This document shows, one piece after another, positions 37,646 to 48,505 of a DNA stretch of 64,000 nucleotides. Each line of letters starts with the position of its first letter. Position 1 is the stretch's first letter. The position numbers and the translations under genes were made by a program. Below the pieces are notes generated by a model. The model was not told where the DNA came from. It saw nothing but the letters and a program-made list of their open reading frames with translations, and ran no database searches. Source of the stretch: Haematobia irritans (lineage: Eukaryota > Arthropoda > Insecta > Diptera > Muscidae); assembly GCF_050003625.1 (NCBI RefSeq), contig NC_134398.1, positions 197,787,700 to 197,851,699 of the forward strand, read 5' to 3'.

Positions 37646-37750
37646 TATCTTTCGAAAAATATGTTCTTATATCTGGAGTTTTACTTTTATTTCTTTTTTT
37701 TTGGGAAATTGCATAAAAATGTTTTTAGATGTAAATATTTCTCATATTTT

Positions 37751-37870
37751 TATACCCTGCACTATACAGTGGAACAATGGTATTACAAATCAGTGCATAT
37801 GTGTGTCACTCCAAGAAGGAGAAAAGCTAGACACATGGTGTATTTGGCAAAAATGCCAATGAATCCGAAA
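37751..37870 (+). mobile_element. Second family C head fragment
   Basis: TATACCCTGCACTATACAGT, then GTGCATATGTGTGTCACTCC and ACACATGGTGTATTTGGC: an independent, eroded head about 110 bp after the previous fragment. Confidence 0.7.
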
Positions 37871-37884
37871 ATTAAAATTTTTAA

Positions 37885-38700
37885 AGATATTTAGTTAATA
37901 TTGAATTTATAGAAAATTATATATTTCTGTAAAAATTTTTCTTTTCTACAGTCAATTTTGTCAATTTTTTTTTATAGAAAATTATTGCAAAATTTTATTT
38001 CTGTGGAAAATTTTTGCAAAATTATATTTCCATAGAAAATTTTGTCAAAATTTTATTTCCATAGAAAATTTTCTCAAAATTTTATTTCCATGGAAAATTT
38101 TGTCAAAATTTTATCAAAATTTTATTCATAAAGAAAATTTTGTAACATTTTCTTCTATAGAAAATTTTTGCAAAATTTTATTTTTATAAAAAATGTTTTG
38201 CAAAATTATATTTCTATAGAAAATTTTGTCAAAATTTAAATTATAAAGAAATTTTTATCAAAATTTTATTTCTAAAGAAAATTTTGTCAAAATTTTATTT
38301 CTATAGAAAATTTTTGTAATTTTTTTTCTATAGAAAAGTTTTACAAAATTTTATTTTTATAGAAAATGTTTGCAAAATTTTATTTCTATAGAAAGTTTTT
38401 TGCAAAATTTTATTTCTATAGAAAATTTTTGCAAAAGTTTATATCAATAGAAAATTTTGTCAAAATTTAATTTCCATAGAAAATTTTGTCAAAATGTTAT
38501 TTCTATAGAAAATTTTTGCAAAAGTTTATATCAATAGAAAATTTTGTCAAAATTTAATTTCTATAGAAAATTTTGTCAAATTTTTATTTCTATAGAAAAT
38601 GTTTTCAAAATTTTATTTCTATAGAAAATTTTGTTAAAATTTTATTTGTGTAGAAAATTTTTGCAAAATTTTATTTCTATAGAAAATATTGCTCTAAGAC
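37885..38700 (+). repeat. Family A 29-bp array, TTTTGCAAAA variant
   Basis: About 27 units run up to the mariner at 38701. Many units read TTTTTGCAAAATTTTATTTC instead of GTC. No A termini are visible. Confidence 0.85.
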
Positions 38701-39626
38701 TTCTTTTGAGGTTAGGATTTTCATGCATTAGTATTTGACAGATCCCGTGGGATTTCAGACATGGTGTCAAAGAGAAAGATGCTCAGTATGCTTTGACATT
38801 TCATCATGAATAGACTTACTAACGAGCCACAACGTCGAATTTTCAGTGAATGGGCCCTAGAAAAGTTGGCAGAAAATCCGCTTTTTTATCGACAAATTTT
38901 GTTCAGCGATGAGGCTCATTTCTGGTTGAATGGCTACGTAAATAAGCAAAATTGCCGCATTTGGAGTGAAGAGCAACCAGAAGCCGTTCAAGAACTGCCC
39001 ATGCATCCCGAAAAATGCACTGTTTGGTGTGGTTTGTACGCTGGTGGAATCATTGGACCGTATTTTTTCAAAGATGCTGTTGGACGCAACGTTACGGTGA
39101 ATGGCGATCGCTATCGTTCGATGCTAACAAACTTTTTGTTGCCAAAAATGGAAGAACTGAACTTGGTTGACATGTGGTTTCAACAAGATGGCGCTACATG
39201 CCACACAGCTCGCGATTCTATGGCCATTTTGAGGGAAAACTTCGGAGAACAATTCATCTCAAGAAATGGACCGGTAAGTTGGCCACCAAGATCATGCGAT
39301 TTGACGCCTTTAGACTATTTTTTGTGGGGCTACGTCAAGTCTAAAGTCTACAGAAATAAGCCAGCAACTATTCCAGCTTTGGAAGACAACATCTCCGAAG
39401 AAATTCGGGCTATTCCGGCCGAAATGCTCGAAAAAGTTGCCCAAAATTGGACTTTCCGAATGGACCACCTAAGACGCAGCCGCGGTCAACATTTAAATGA
39501 AATTATCTTCAAAAAGTAAATGTCATGGACCAATCTAACGTTTCAAATAAAGAACCGATGAGATTATGCAAATTTTATGCGTTTTTTAAAAAAAAAAAGT
39601 TATCAAGCTCTTAACAAATCACCCTT
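38701..39626 (+). mobile_element. Internally deleted mariner-family transposon, copy 1 (left terminus damaged)
   Basis: The right terminus is intact (AAGAGCTTGAT region on the reverse strand; TTAACAAATCACCCTT, ending 39626, followed by TA). On the left, the terminal GGGTGATT seen in the other copy is missing and GCTCTAAGAC abuts TTCTTTTGAGG. It is otherwise nearly identical to 46735-47657. The sequence after the right TA is the TATTCTGGGTCGTGG motif of a family B head, so it landed in a TA of that element, but what lies to its left is a family A array. Confidence 0.9.
38806..39519 (+). CDS. Mariner-family transposase, catalytic domain only (237 aa)
   Basis: This is the only long, plausible ATG-initiated frame in the window. 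Residues 1-7 (MNRLTNE) match the N-terminus expected for this transposase type and are fused directly to PQRRIFSEWALEKL, the start of the catalytic region. By comparison with usual family members (around 340 aa, from memory), roughly the first 100-plus residues, including both helix-turn-helix DNA-binding motifs, are missing by internal deletion. The catalytic Asp residues are all present: D35 (FSDEAHFWLNG), D128 (FQQDGATCHTA) and D165 (PRSCDLTPLDYFLWG), 36 residues between the last two. The C-terminus RMDHLRRSRGQHLNEIIFKK is complete. An AATAAA lies at 39546-39551, after the stop. If made, the protein could not bind termini in the normal way; a role as competitor of active transposase is only conjecture. 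Confidence 0.85.
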   Translation: MNRLTNEPQRRIFSEWALEKLAENPLFYRQILFSDEAHFWLNGYVNKQNCRIWSEEQPEAVQELPMHPEKCTVWCGLYAGGIIGPYFFKDAVGRNVTVNGDRYRSMLTNFLLPKMEELNLVDMWFQQDGATCHTARDSMAILRENFGEQFISRNGPVSWPPRSCDLTPLDYFLWGYVKSKVYRNKPATIPALEDNISEEIRAIPAEMLEKVAQNWTFRMDHLRRSRGQHLNEIIFKK

Positions 39627-39628
39627 TA

Positions 39629-40890
39629 TATTCTGGGTCGTGGTGAAATTTTGAGTCGATCTGAACAAGTCCGTCCGTCCGTCCGTCCGTCTGTTGAAAT
39701 CACGCTATCTTCCGAACGAAACAAGCTATCTAAAAGAACCAAATTTCATCCGATCCGGCAAATTTAGTACATGGCGTTAGTATATGGTCTCTAACATCCA
39801 TGCAAAAATTGGTCCACATGGGTCCATAATTACGTATAGCCCCCATATAAACCGATCCCCCGATTTGGCTTGCGGAGCCTCTAAGAGAAGCAAATTTCAT
39901 CCGATCCGTCTGAAATTTGGTACATGGTGTTGGTATATGTTCTCTAATGATCATGCAAAAATTGGTCCACATCGGCCCATAATTATATATAGCCCCCATA
40001 TAAACCGATCCCCAGATTTGACCTCCGGAGCCTCTTAGAGGAGCAAAAGTCATCCGATCCGATTGAAATTTGGTCCGTGTAGTATATTGTCTCTAAAACC
40101 ATGCGAAAATTGGTCCATATCGGTCCATAATTATATATAGCCCTCATATAAGCCGATCCCCAGATTTGGCCCCCGGAGCCTCTTAGAGGAGCAAAATTCA
40201 TCCGATCCGGTTGAAATTGGGTACGTGGTGTTAGTATATGGTCTCTAACAACCATGCAAGAATTGGTCCATATCGGTCCATAATTATATATAGCCCCCTT
40301 ATAAATCGATCCCCAGATTTTCGGTAATAATCATGGTTGCCACTCGAGCCAAAAATAATCTACCAAAATTTTATTTTTATAGAAAACATTGTCAAAATGT
40401 TATTTCTACAGAAAATTTTGTCAAAATTTTATTTCTATAGAAAATTTTGTCAAAATTTTATTTCTATAGAAAATTTTGTCAAAATTTTATTTCTATAGAA
40501 CATTTTGCCAAAATTTTATTTCTATCGAAAATTTTGTCAGAATTTTATTTCTATAGAAAATTTTATCCAAAGTTTATTTCTATAAAAAATTTTTTACAAA
40601 TTTTACTTCTATAGAAAATGTTGTCAAAATTTTATTTCTATAGAAACTTTAAACTTAATTATATACGTATTTAATCGGCCTTTTTTAGTTTAATATATAC
40701 GACATAGGGACTATGTGGTATATATTACGGTGTTAGGAAGTTTTAAGATACCTTGCCATCGGCAAGTGTTACCGCTACCCAAGTAATTCGATTGTGGATG
40801 ACAGTCTTCAGTAGAAGTTTCTACGTAATCCATGATGGAGGGTACATAAGCTTCGGCCTGGCCGAACTTACGGCCGTGTATACTTGTTTA
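39629..40890 (+). mobile_element. Composite family B element, plus orientation, head lost
   Basis: It starts within the head region (TTCTGGGTCGTGGTGAAAT), directly after the mariner. It then has a GTCY tract (39669-39693), about four 153-bp repeats (TATATATAGCCCCCATAT), a family A insertion from 40334, and the tail with GTATTTAATCGGCC, GCTTCGGCCTGGCCGAACTT, ACGGCCGTGTATACTTGTTT. The head hairpin is missing. Confidence 0.8.
40334..40650 (+). repeat. Family A array inside the composite element
   Basis: It starts GGTTGCCACTCGAGCC and carries about ten 29-bp units. The A right end is absent, with the array running straight into TAAACTTAATTATATACG of family B. The same truncated junction is seen at about 44080. 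Confidence 0.85.
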
Positions 40891-42399
40891 GGTTTTAAAT
40901 GTATATCAAATACGTCTTAGTTTTCGATAGACCATCTTTGGTTATAACAAATTGATAGCAAATATGACCCATTTTGAAGATGACCTTTTATTTATACCTT
41001 TGAGAGTTTTCATGGAAAACAACAAATTTAGTAGACGGACATATGGACATACTCAACTTGGCACAAGAAATCTGGAAAATATCTTCCCAACATAAATGGG
41101 GGTTGTATCCGCATCGCTGCACTAAATACATACACCAGCATTGATGTTGGACTATTACTGGAATTAAGACACAAGTACTTGCAAATGATGTTTTAATGAG
41201 AGCCTTCCTTAAGTCTATATTTCTTTTAATTTTTCCCATTATCAGATTTATGCGCAAAAATATCCTCCCAACTTCTCTCCCATGATACACACAAACACAT
41301 TAATGCATACAAACCTTGAGTAATTTATTTTATACAAAATTTGGTTAATATAGGACTAAAATGCATACTCACATATACACATACACCTAAATATCCAAGG
41401 TATATATAGAATGGATACTTGAGAATACATAAGAACAAATATATATGTGCGTATATACGTGTATGTGTGTGTTATCCTAAAAGGTAATTATTTTAAAATG
41501 CACATTAAAACGTTCACATGATAAAAATCTTTGTAATTATTTTCAATCCTCAAACCATGCATGAGTGCCAATATCTTTAGAAATTACTTTTAATTTCCTT
41601 TTCAATAATCCTGTGATTATTTTGTGAAACTCCTGCTGCTGCTACTGCTGCTTTTCCTCCACCATTGCCGATTCTGCTTCCACCATCATCACTTCATTAT
41701 GGGAGTTAACCCAGGAAAACCCGGTGTAATGAAAACAAAGGCATGAAAAGCAATTTACTTAATTCCTATGTGCTTTTTGCTCTCTTCAGTTCTTTTCTTG
41801 CTCGTTTGCTTGGTGTTTGTTCATACGAAACCACAGAACATGGCAATTAAATTAAATAATTGCTAACTTTTACATTTTCAATTATCATTTTCTTTGGAAA
41901 TAAATTTAATTCACATTTATTTTGACCCATCCTATTGGTTTTCTTTTGATTCTTGCCTTAAGGCTGTCGAAATGTGGGGTCCACTTTACACAATTAACGA
42001 TGGGGTTTTCCGCAGTGGTATGGTTAGAATTTGTAAATATTTCCTATATGGTTGGTGTGGAATGTGGATGAATATTTTATGGATTTACCAGCGATGTAAA
42101 ACCATTATTGATATTGATTTTTTTATTTTAGCAAATACAGAAAAGCAATGATGAATTTCGCAATAACTTAATGAAATTATTCAACAGTTCTTTTTTTAAT
42201 TTGTGTAATAAAAATTACAATTCAAAATTTAAAAGAAATATTTTTGTTAGAATCGATTACATTAGGCTACATCTCTTTGTACGCCATTTTGCATGAAAAT
42301 GTGCCTATTAGTAATATAATACCCAATATTATGCACCAATCCTCATATAATTATCCCCTGGTCGCATTTGGATGTCCATATTTCCCTGACTGAATTTGT
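40891..42399. other. Unique sequence, no feature recognised
   Basis: A CTG-rich spot lies at 41630-41650. No exon or RNA gene is supported. Confidence 0.4.
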
Positions 42400-42595
42400 T
42401 ATTCGAAGTACAGTCCACTCTATGTTCGTAATGGGATGATGGCCATTTTTCTAATAATTTTGTTATTGATTTCGAGCCAAAGAAGAGGAGATTCAATATA
42501 AGAACACATTTGAGTTTTGTGTACTTGATTGTAGTTAACAAATTTTAATAAAATTTTAGGGCATGAAATCTTTGCCTCACAGTAATATTTTTTCA
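42400..42595 (+). repeat. Family G short interspersed repeat
   Basis: GTTATTGATTTCGAGCCAAA, AGAGGAGATTCAAT and GTACTTGATTGTAGTTAACA match the segment at 46510-46640. The reverse complement of 50030-50148 also matches. It is about 110-180 bp, diverged, and non-coding. Its edges are only partly defined; TTTTTTCAGTATAG at the end mirrors ACTGAAAAAAA at 46483. Confidence 0.55.
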
Positions 42596-42659
42596 GTATA
42601 GAGAAGAGTAGGGGTGAATCGGTTGGTTTTGTTCTTTCCGATAGTTCTTATAAACAAAA

Positions 42660-43199
42660 AATATTTTTAGCTTGAGATTTTTTAATATTAATATTTTATG
42701 TTCTATATTTTTTTTAATTTACTTAAAATGTTTTTTTTTCAGCAAGTATACATAACTAAACACACCAAATATGCTTATTAGAGATAGTGAAATTTTAAGA
42801 TAGAGGCAGTCTTACGAGTGATTTTCTGGCTCTTGTCCCAATACAGAAATTCTCGAAAAATCCCAACAAGTTCAAAAAGAGTTATTTTTTTTATTTTTAA
42901 TTTTGAGGATTTGTTGCAGAGTCTAAATAATGTAATTTATTCTCTTTATTATAAGGTCCATAAATAAATATATATTTTTTTAACTTGTATGGATTTTTTT
43001 TCGAGAATTTCTGTATTGGGACAAGAGCCAAAAAATCACTCGTAAGACTGCCTCAATCTTTAAATTTCGCTAACTCTAATAAGCATATTTGGTGTGTTTA
43101 GTTATTTATACTTGCTGAAAAAAACAACATTTTAAGTAAATTTAAAAAAAATATAGAACATAAAATATTAATATTAAAAAAACTCAAGCTAAAAATATT
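42660..43199. repeat. Long inverted repeat with ~205-bp arms
   Basis: The left arm 42660-42863 (from AATATTTTTAGCTTGAG to CAATACAGAAATTCTCGAAA) is complementary to the right arm 42991-43199 at about 95 percent by eye. The central spacer is about 125 bp, with weaker pairing continuing into its edges (ACAAGTTCAAAAA against TTTTTTAACTTGT). A transcript through it would fold into a long, nearly perfect hairpin. It has no coding frame. It is either a foldback-type element or a hairpin-RNA-like locus; I see no target duplication. Confidence 0.92.
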
Positions 43200-43222
43200 A
43201 CGGATTTTTTTTATGATTACCA

Positions 43223-43830
43223 AATAAGAACCTGGCCGAATTTTAATTACCCACCACCATGAAGCAAGTATTTTACTGTCCTTTGAAATTTCAGGGGGAG
43301 ATTTCCAATTTCAGGCAAATTGGATAAAAACTACGGACTCTAGAAACCCAAGAAATAAAATCGGGAGATCGGTCTATATGAGGGCTATACCAAAACATGA
43401 ACCGATAGTCACCCTTTTTGACACACCTCTTTGTGATCCCAAGATACCTCTATTTTTCCAATTTCAGGCAAATTAGATAAAAACTACGGACTCTAGAAAC
43501 CCAAGACCCCAAATCGGGAGGTCGGTTTATATGGGGGCTATATCAAAACCTGGACCGATATGGGCCGTCTTCGAACCTGGCCTGCAGACAAAAGACGAGT
43601 TTGTGCAAAATTTCAGCACGATTGCTTCATTATTGAAGACTGTAGCGTGATTACAATAGATACCCAGACAGACAGACGGACAGAGAAGGATATGGTTATA
43701 TTGTCTTAGAATTTCTCCCTGATCAAGAATATATATTCTTTATATATTCGGAAATTGATATTTCGATGTGTTACAAACGGAATGACAAACTTATTATACC
43801 CCCGTCACCATTGTATGGTAGTGGGTATAA
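43223..43830 (-). mobile_element. Mini-me-like family D element, short
   Basis: In minus orientation it has the head hairpin TATACCCACTACCATACAAT (right edge), GTTACAAACGG, GTCCGTCTGTCTG (around 43668), two 153-bp-type repeats, and a degraded tail (CCTGGCCGAA, CACCACCATGAAGC). It is closely related to 12811-14825. Confidence 0.75.
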
Positions 43831-43841
43831 AAAGTATGTAA

Positions 43842-44836
43842 ATAAGTATATACGGCCGTAAGTTCGGCCAGGCCGAAGCTTATGTACCCTCCACCATGAA
43901 TTGCGTAGAAACTTCTACTGAAGACTGTCATCCACAATCGAATTACTTGGCTTGCGGTAACACTTGCCGATGGCAAGGTATCTTAAAACTTCCTAACACC
44001 GTAATATATACCACAAAGTCCATACGTGGTATATATTAAACTATAAAAGCCGATTAAATACGTATATAATTAAGTTTAAAGTTTCTATAGAAATAAAATG
44101 TTGACAACATTTTCTATAGAAATAAAATGTTGACAAAATTTTCTGTAGAAATAACATTTTGACAATGTTTTCTATAAAAATAAAGTTTTTGGTAGATTTT
44201 TTTTGGCTCGAGTGGCAACCATGATTATGAACCGATATGGACCAATTTTTGTGTGATTGGGGATCGGCAATATGTAACTATAGACAGATATGGATCAATT
44301 TTGGCATGGTTATTAGCGACCTTATACTAACACCATGTTCCAAATTTCAACCGGATCGGATGAATTTTGCTCCTCCAAGAGGCTCCGGAGGACAAATCTG
44401 CGGATCGATTTATATGGGGGCTATATATAATTATGGACCGATATGGACCAATTCTTGCATGGTTGTTAGAGACCATATACTAACACCACGTATCAAATTT
44501 CAACCGGAACGGATGATATTTGCTACTCTTAGAGGCCTCGCAAGCCAAATTTGGGGGTCCGTTTATATGGGGGCTATACGTAAAAGTAGACCGATATGGC
44601 CCATTTGCAATACCATCCGACCTACATCAATAACAACTACTTGTGCCAAGTTTCAAGTCGATAGCTTGTTTCGTTCGGAAGTTAGCGCGATTTCAACAGA
44701 CGGACGGACGGACATTCTCAGATCGACTCAGAATTTCACCACGACCCAGAATGTATGGGGGGTATATTATTATACCCTCCTCCTATGGTGGAGGGTATAA
44801 TAATATACCCCCCATCCTATGGTGGAGGGTATAAAA
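43842..44836 (-). mobile_element. Composite family B element with doubled head hairpin
   Basis: The tail is at 43842-43990, a small family A array at about 44085-44220, then two to three 153-bp repeats. The GTCY is CGGACGGACGGACATTC near 44699. The head contains two copies of the hairpin in a row (44752-44836: CCTCCTCCTATGGTGGAGGG then CCCATCCTATGGTGGAGGG). Confidence 0.8.
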
Positions 44837-45251
44837 AGTGTATATTTTCTGGATCGTTGTGAAATTCTTCCGATCTAGCTATGACTGTCTGTTGAAATAA
44901 CGCTTATTTCCGATCGATACAAGGTAAGGGCTGTATATAAATTGTCCCCCCTATTTGACTTTGGGAGCCTCTTTGACAAGTAAATTCAATGATGTTAGCA
45001 TATGCTTTCTTCAAAAATTTCCTGATATCAGTCAATAATATATGTAGTCCCTATATAAACAAATCCCAAAATTTTAATTCTGGAGCCTCTTTAAGAATTC
45101 GATTTCATTAAAATTAACCATTAAAAGTATGAAAATAGTATGTTATAAAGACATTTTAAGATACCTTTCCATCGACAAGAATTACCACAACCTAAGTTAT
45201 GGAGAGTACATAAGTTTCGGGCTGGCCGAACTTACGGCCGTATAAGCTTGT
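44837..45251 (+). mobile_element. Degenerate family B element, head-to-head with its neighbour
   Basis: It starts TATATTTTCTGGATCGTTGT (head region), then GACTGTCTGTTGAAATAACG, two worn repeats, and the tail TTTCGGGCTGGCCGAACTTA, CGGCCGTATAAGCTTGTT. It forms a large palindromic arrangement with 43842-44836. Confidence 0.7.
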
Positions 45252-46480
45252 TCTCATTTATTTATTCTATCAAAGATAACCCGAATTCGTATAGAAAATT
45301 AATTAAGACATGTGTTTAGAATAATCCTCAATATGACAGTAGTAATAAAGTTTTTCAAAATATTTGTCACAATCAAATAAGAAAATCAATTAATTATTAT
45401 CTAGTTTAAGAACATTATGTTCAAAATATGTCATGAAATAATTTGTCTTACAAAAACCGCAGCATACATAGTTCCACTATAACCTTCTTGTATTTCTTCG
45501 ATTTAAAACCCTACTATCCCAAAAGCAGTAGCTATGGATGCAAATATACAGATATTCATGTATGCCAGTGTTTGTACGTATGTGTACCACAAATATGTTG
45601 TGGCAATGGTAAAAATTCTAGTGCTCTCATGAGAGGATTATGAATATATTTTGTTATGCAAACTTTTTGACTTTAATGCTGACAAATTATTTTGTCTTAA
45701 CCATGTAGTAATTAATTAAGCTTATAATTTATAAACATATAAAAATACTATAACGCATAGACAAATAGATTCGCTCTGTCACTCGAACATAAATGAAACG
45801 CTCAAAGGCTCATCACCACAAAGCCAAACAAACAACACTAATGAGGAATTACAACTCACATATGCTCTCATGCTTCAAAACCCCAGCCCCACTCTCACTC
45901 TCAATCTCACACAAACACTCGCAAATAGGCATTTCAATGAATGTATAATAGGGTAAGGGGGCATATATTGTATGTGGGAATGTATTTATATAAATTATTT
46001 CTGGGAAATTTTTATGTTTCACTAAAAAGTGGATTTAAAAAGAAATACTCATGCACACACACACACACACACACGAACACCCACACTCCATTTCCACCCA
46101 CAAAATACCCTAGTGTGTGATTCATCGTCATCATATATAAATATGATTCATTAGAAATGTGTCCTGGGAAATGAAGCGAGTAGTTGTGCATTATTGTGAT
46201 GACACATATTCGTGAGGATTAGAAGGATTGCAAAACCACAAGGAAGTTTTAAATGGGTTGGGACCATAACCATGCGGTTAGATAAAAAAAAAAACTAGAA
46301 TAAAATGGAATGGAAAATAATAAAAAAATACACATATGCAAGCGCTAATATGGATTGAATAGGAGCGAACCATCTCGATAAGATGAAAACGATATGCAAT
46401 TAAAAGTTTACCGAGACAAAGATATTACAAGTACCAAGTAAATATATTTTCAATGGAAGCCAGAAAATTGGACCACACTG
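45252..46480. other. Unique sequence with a (CA)n tract
   Basis: A (CA)n run of about ten units lies at 46053-46072, with CA-rich neighbours. No gene recognised. Confidence 0.4.
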
Positions 46481-46660
46481 AAAAAAAGCATGCTCAGTTC
46501 CAAAGTTTTTTTGCACTAATGATTTCGGTATCGATTATGAGCTAAAGAAGCGGAGAATTGAAGTAAGGACAAATGTAAGACACTATTCTCTATTAATTTG
46601 CGTATTGCGTACTTGATTCTAGGAAACAAATTATTTATTGGTTTTCTCTACTTTTTTCCC
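46481..46660 (+). repeat. Family G repeat
   Basis: It starts CACTGAAAAAAAGCATGCTC. Its body ATGAGCTAAAGAAGCGGAGA and GCGTACTTGATTCTAGGAAA matches copies at 42400 and 50030. Confidence 0.6.
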
Positions 46661-46734
46661 TCATGTGTCTTTTAAAAACACCTTAACGACAACTTATATT
46701 TCCTAACTAAGACTAAGACAAGTAAAGGGTGATT

Positions 46735-47657
46735 CTTTTGAGGTTAGGATTTTCATGCATTAGTATTTGACAGATCACGTGGGATTTCAGACATGGTGTC
46801 AAAGAGAAAGATGCTCAGTATGCTTTGACATTTCATCATGAATAGACGAACGATCTGCCACAACGTCGAATTTTCAGTGAATGGGCCCTAGAAAAGTTGG
46901 CAGAAAATCCGCTTTTTTATCGACAAATTTTGTTCAGCGATGAGGCTCATTTCTGGTTGAATGGCTACGTAAATAAGCAAAATTGCCGCATTTGGAGTGA
47001 AGAGCAACCAGAAGCCGTTCAAGAACTGCCCATGCATCCCGAAAAATGCACTGTTTGGTGTGGTTTGTACGCTGGTGGAATCATTGGACCGTATTTTTTC
47101 AAAGATGCTGTTGGACGCAACGTTACGGTGAATGGCGATCGCTATCGTTCGATGCTAACAAACTTTTTGATGCCAAAAATGGAAGAACTGAACTTGGTTG
47201 ACATGTGGTTTCAACAAGATGGCGCTACATGCCACACAGCTCGCGATTCTATGGCCATTTTGAGGGAAAACTTCGGAGAACAATTCATCTCAAGAAATGG
47301 ACCGGTAAGTTGGCCACCAAGATCATGCGATTTGACGCCTTTAGACTATTTTTTGTGGGGCTACGTCAAGTCTAAAGTCTACAGAAATAAGCCAGCAACT
47401 ATTCCAGCTTTGGAAGACAACATTTCCGAAGAAATTCGGGCTATTCCGGCCGAAATGCTCGAAAAAGTTGCCCAAAATTGGACTTTCCGAATGGACCACC
47501 TAAGACGCAGCCGCGGTCAACATTTAAATGAAATTATCTTCAAAAAGTAAATGTCATGGACCAATCTAACGTTTCAAATAAAGAACCGATGAGATTTTGC
47601 AAATTTTATGCGTTTTTTAAAAAAAAAAAGTTATCAAGCTCTTAACAAATCACCCTT
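46735..47657 (+). mobile_element. Internally deleted mariner-family transposon, copy 2, with both termini and TA duplication
   Basis: The left terminus AAGGGTGATTCTTTTGAGG and right terminus TTAACAAATCACCCTT are inverted repeats, with TA on both sides (46733-46734 and 47658-47659). Length is 923 bp, against about 1.3 kb expected for a complete member (estimate from the family). It differs from copy 1 at only a handful of bases, apart from the deletion junction. Confidence 0.93.
46838..47550 (+). pseudogene. Mariner-family transposase, N-terminal deletion with frameshift
   Basis: The ATG at 46838 reads MNRRT..., but the deletion junction leaves it one base out of frame with the catalytic region (59 bases to TTG 46897, against 60 in the other copy), and it meets a stop at about 46890. 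The catalytic frame itself, 46846-47550, is intact: DEAHFWLNG, QQDGATCH and SCDLTPLD are all present. It has no in-frame ATG until the MHPEK region, after the first catalytic Asp. The copy therefore probably makes no active protein. An AATAAA follows at 47577-47582. Confidence 0.85.
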
Positions 47658-47659
47658 TA

Positions 47660-48221
47660 GGTATACCTTATATCCTTCATTTGTTCATGCCTACTTCTTG
47701 GTACTTTACAAACAATTTATCTTTTCTCTAACAGGATGTTAACTTTAAGAAAACCATGCACGTGAACTTGCAATTGTATTCTTCTATTTCAAAATATGCA
47801 TCTGTATGCGTGCCTTTATTTAACATACTCGTAGTTAAAATGTATGAAAGAGAGTGAGAGGGAGATGCTAATTTGATATATGACAATGTCTTGTTTTCTT
47901 GTCATAGTTTGTTATTGTTTAAACGTCTTTTTCATTTTCATGTTTCTACGAATCCATTCAGTATGGATCCAAGTTAGCTGCAATCCCTTTATGATTTCGT
48001 TGAGCAAATGTAAAAGTGCAAGATTAATGGTTTGTTTGTAAATGTTGGCATCTGAGTGAGTTTAACCGTAAGAAGAGTTGGGTTTAAGTTGCTGTACACC
48101 AAGTAATGTTTGAGACATCAGTTTCTTATTCTATTTATTTAGAAGAGAACTAAACAGTTAGGGGATTTACTTTCTAAAATCAATTATATATTCTGAGATC
48201 AAAATTTATTTTTTGGATTCC
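47660..48221. other. Unique sequence
   Basis: No gene or repeat recognised. Confidence 0.4.
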
Positions 48222-48341
48222 AAAATGGAGCTTTTCCGTCCTATGACAAGCCCATGTAAAATTCATTGGAGATGATCCAAGTTTGCACTACTTCCGGATC
48301 ACAAATTCGGGACCAAACTGCTTTTTTTTTGTTTGCTGGGT
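48222..48341 (+). mobile_element. Family E MITE, right-end fragment
   Basis: TTCCGTCCTATGACAAGCCC, CACTACTTCCGGATC and the terminus TTTTTTTGTTTGCTGGG; only the last 120 bp of the element. Confidence 0.8.
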
Positions 48342-48505
48342 ATTGAAGGCTATAGCGTGATTACAACAGACAGAGGGACTTGCTTATATCGTCTTAGAAT
48401 TTACCCTGATCAAGAATATATAGACTTTATAGTGTCAGAAATCAATATTTTGAAGTGTTACCTATACAAACTTATTATACCAGCTCCCCATCTATGGTGG
48501 TTCTC
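48342..48505 (-). mobile_element. Family D head fragment
   Basis: GGCTATAGCGTGATTACAAC, CAGACAGAGG, TATCGTCTTAGAATTTACCC, ATCAAGAATATATAGACTTT, and a worn head hairpin. It abuts the E fragment with no gap. Confidence 0.75.

Noticed and set aside
41894..42151. 85-residue plus-strand frame with several Trp and Cys
   Set aside because: No recognisable motif, and the segment has no visible splice or promoter context.
44237..44800. 187-residue plus-strand frame, and similar frames (MGAIYNYGPMWTNF...) in family B copies
   Set aside because: The 153-bp unit is a multiple of three, so frames stay open on both strands. Opposite-strand frames (SPHINRSPDL...) are equally long, and frameshifts between copies are common.
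46897..47550. 217-residue transposase frame as an intact gene starting at 46897
   Set aside because: The first codon is TTG. The real ATG (46838) is out of frame, so it is listed as a pseudogene.
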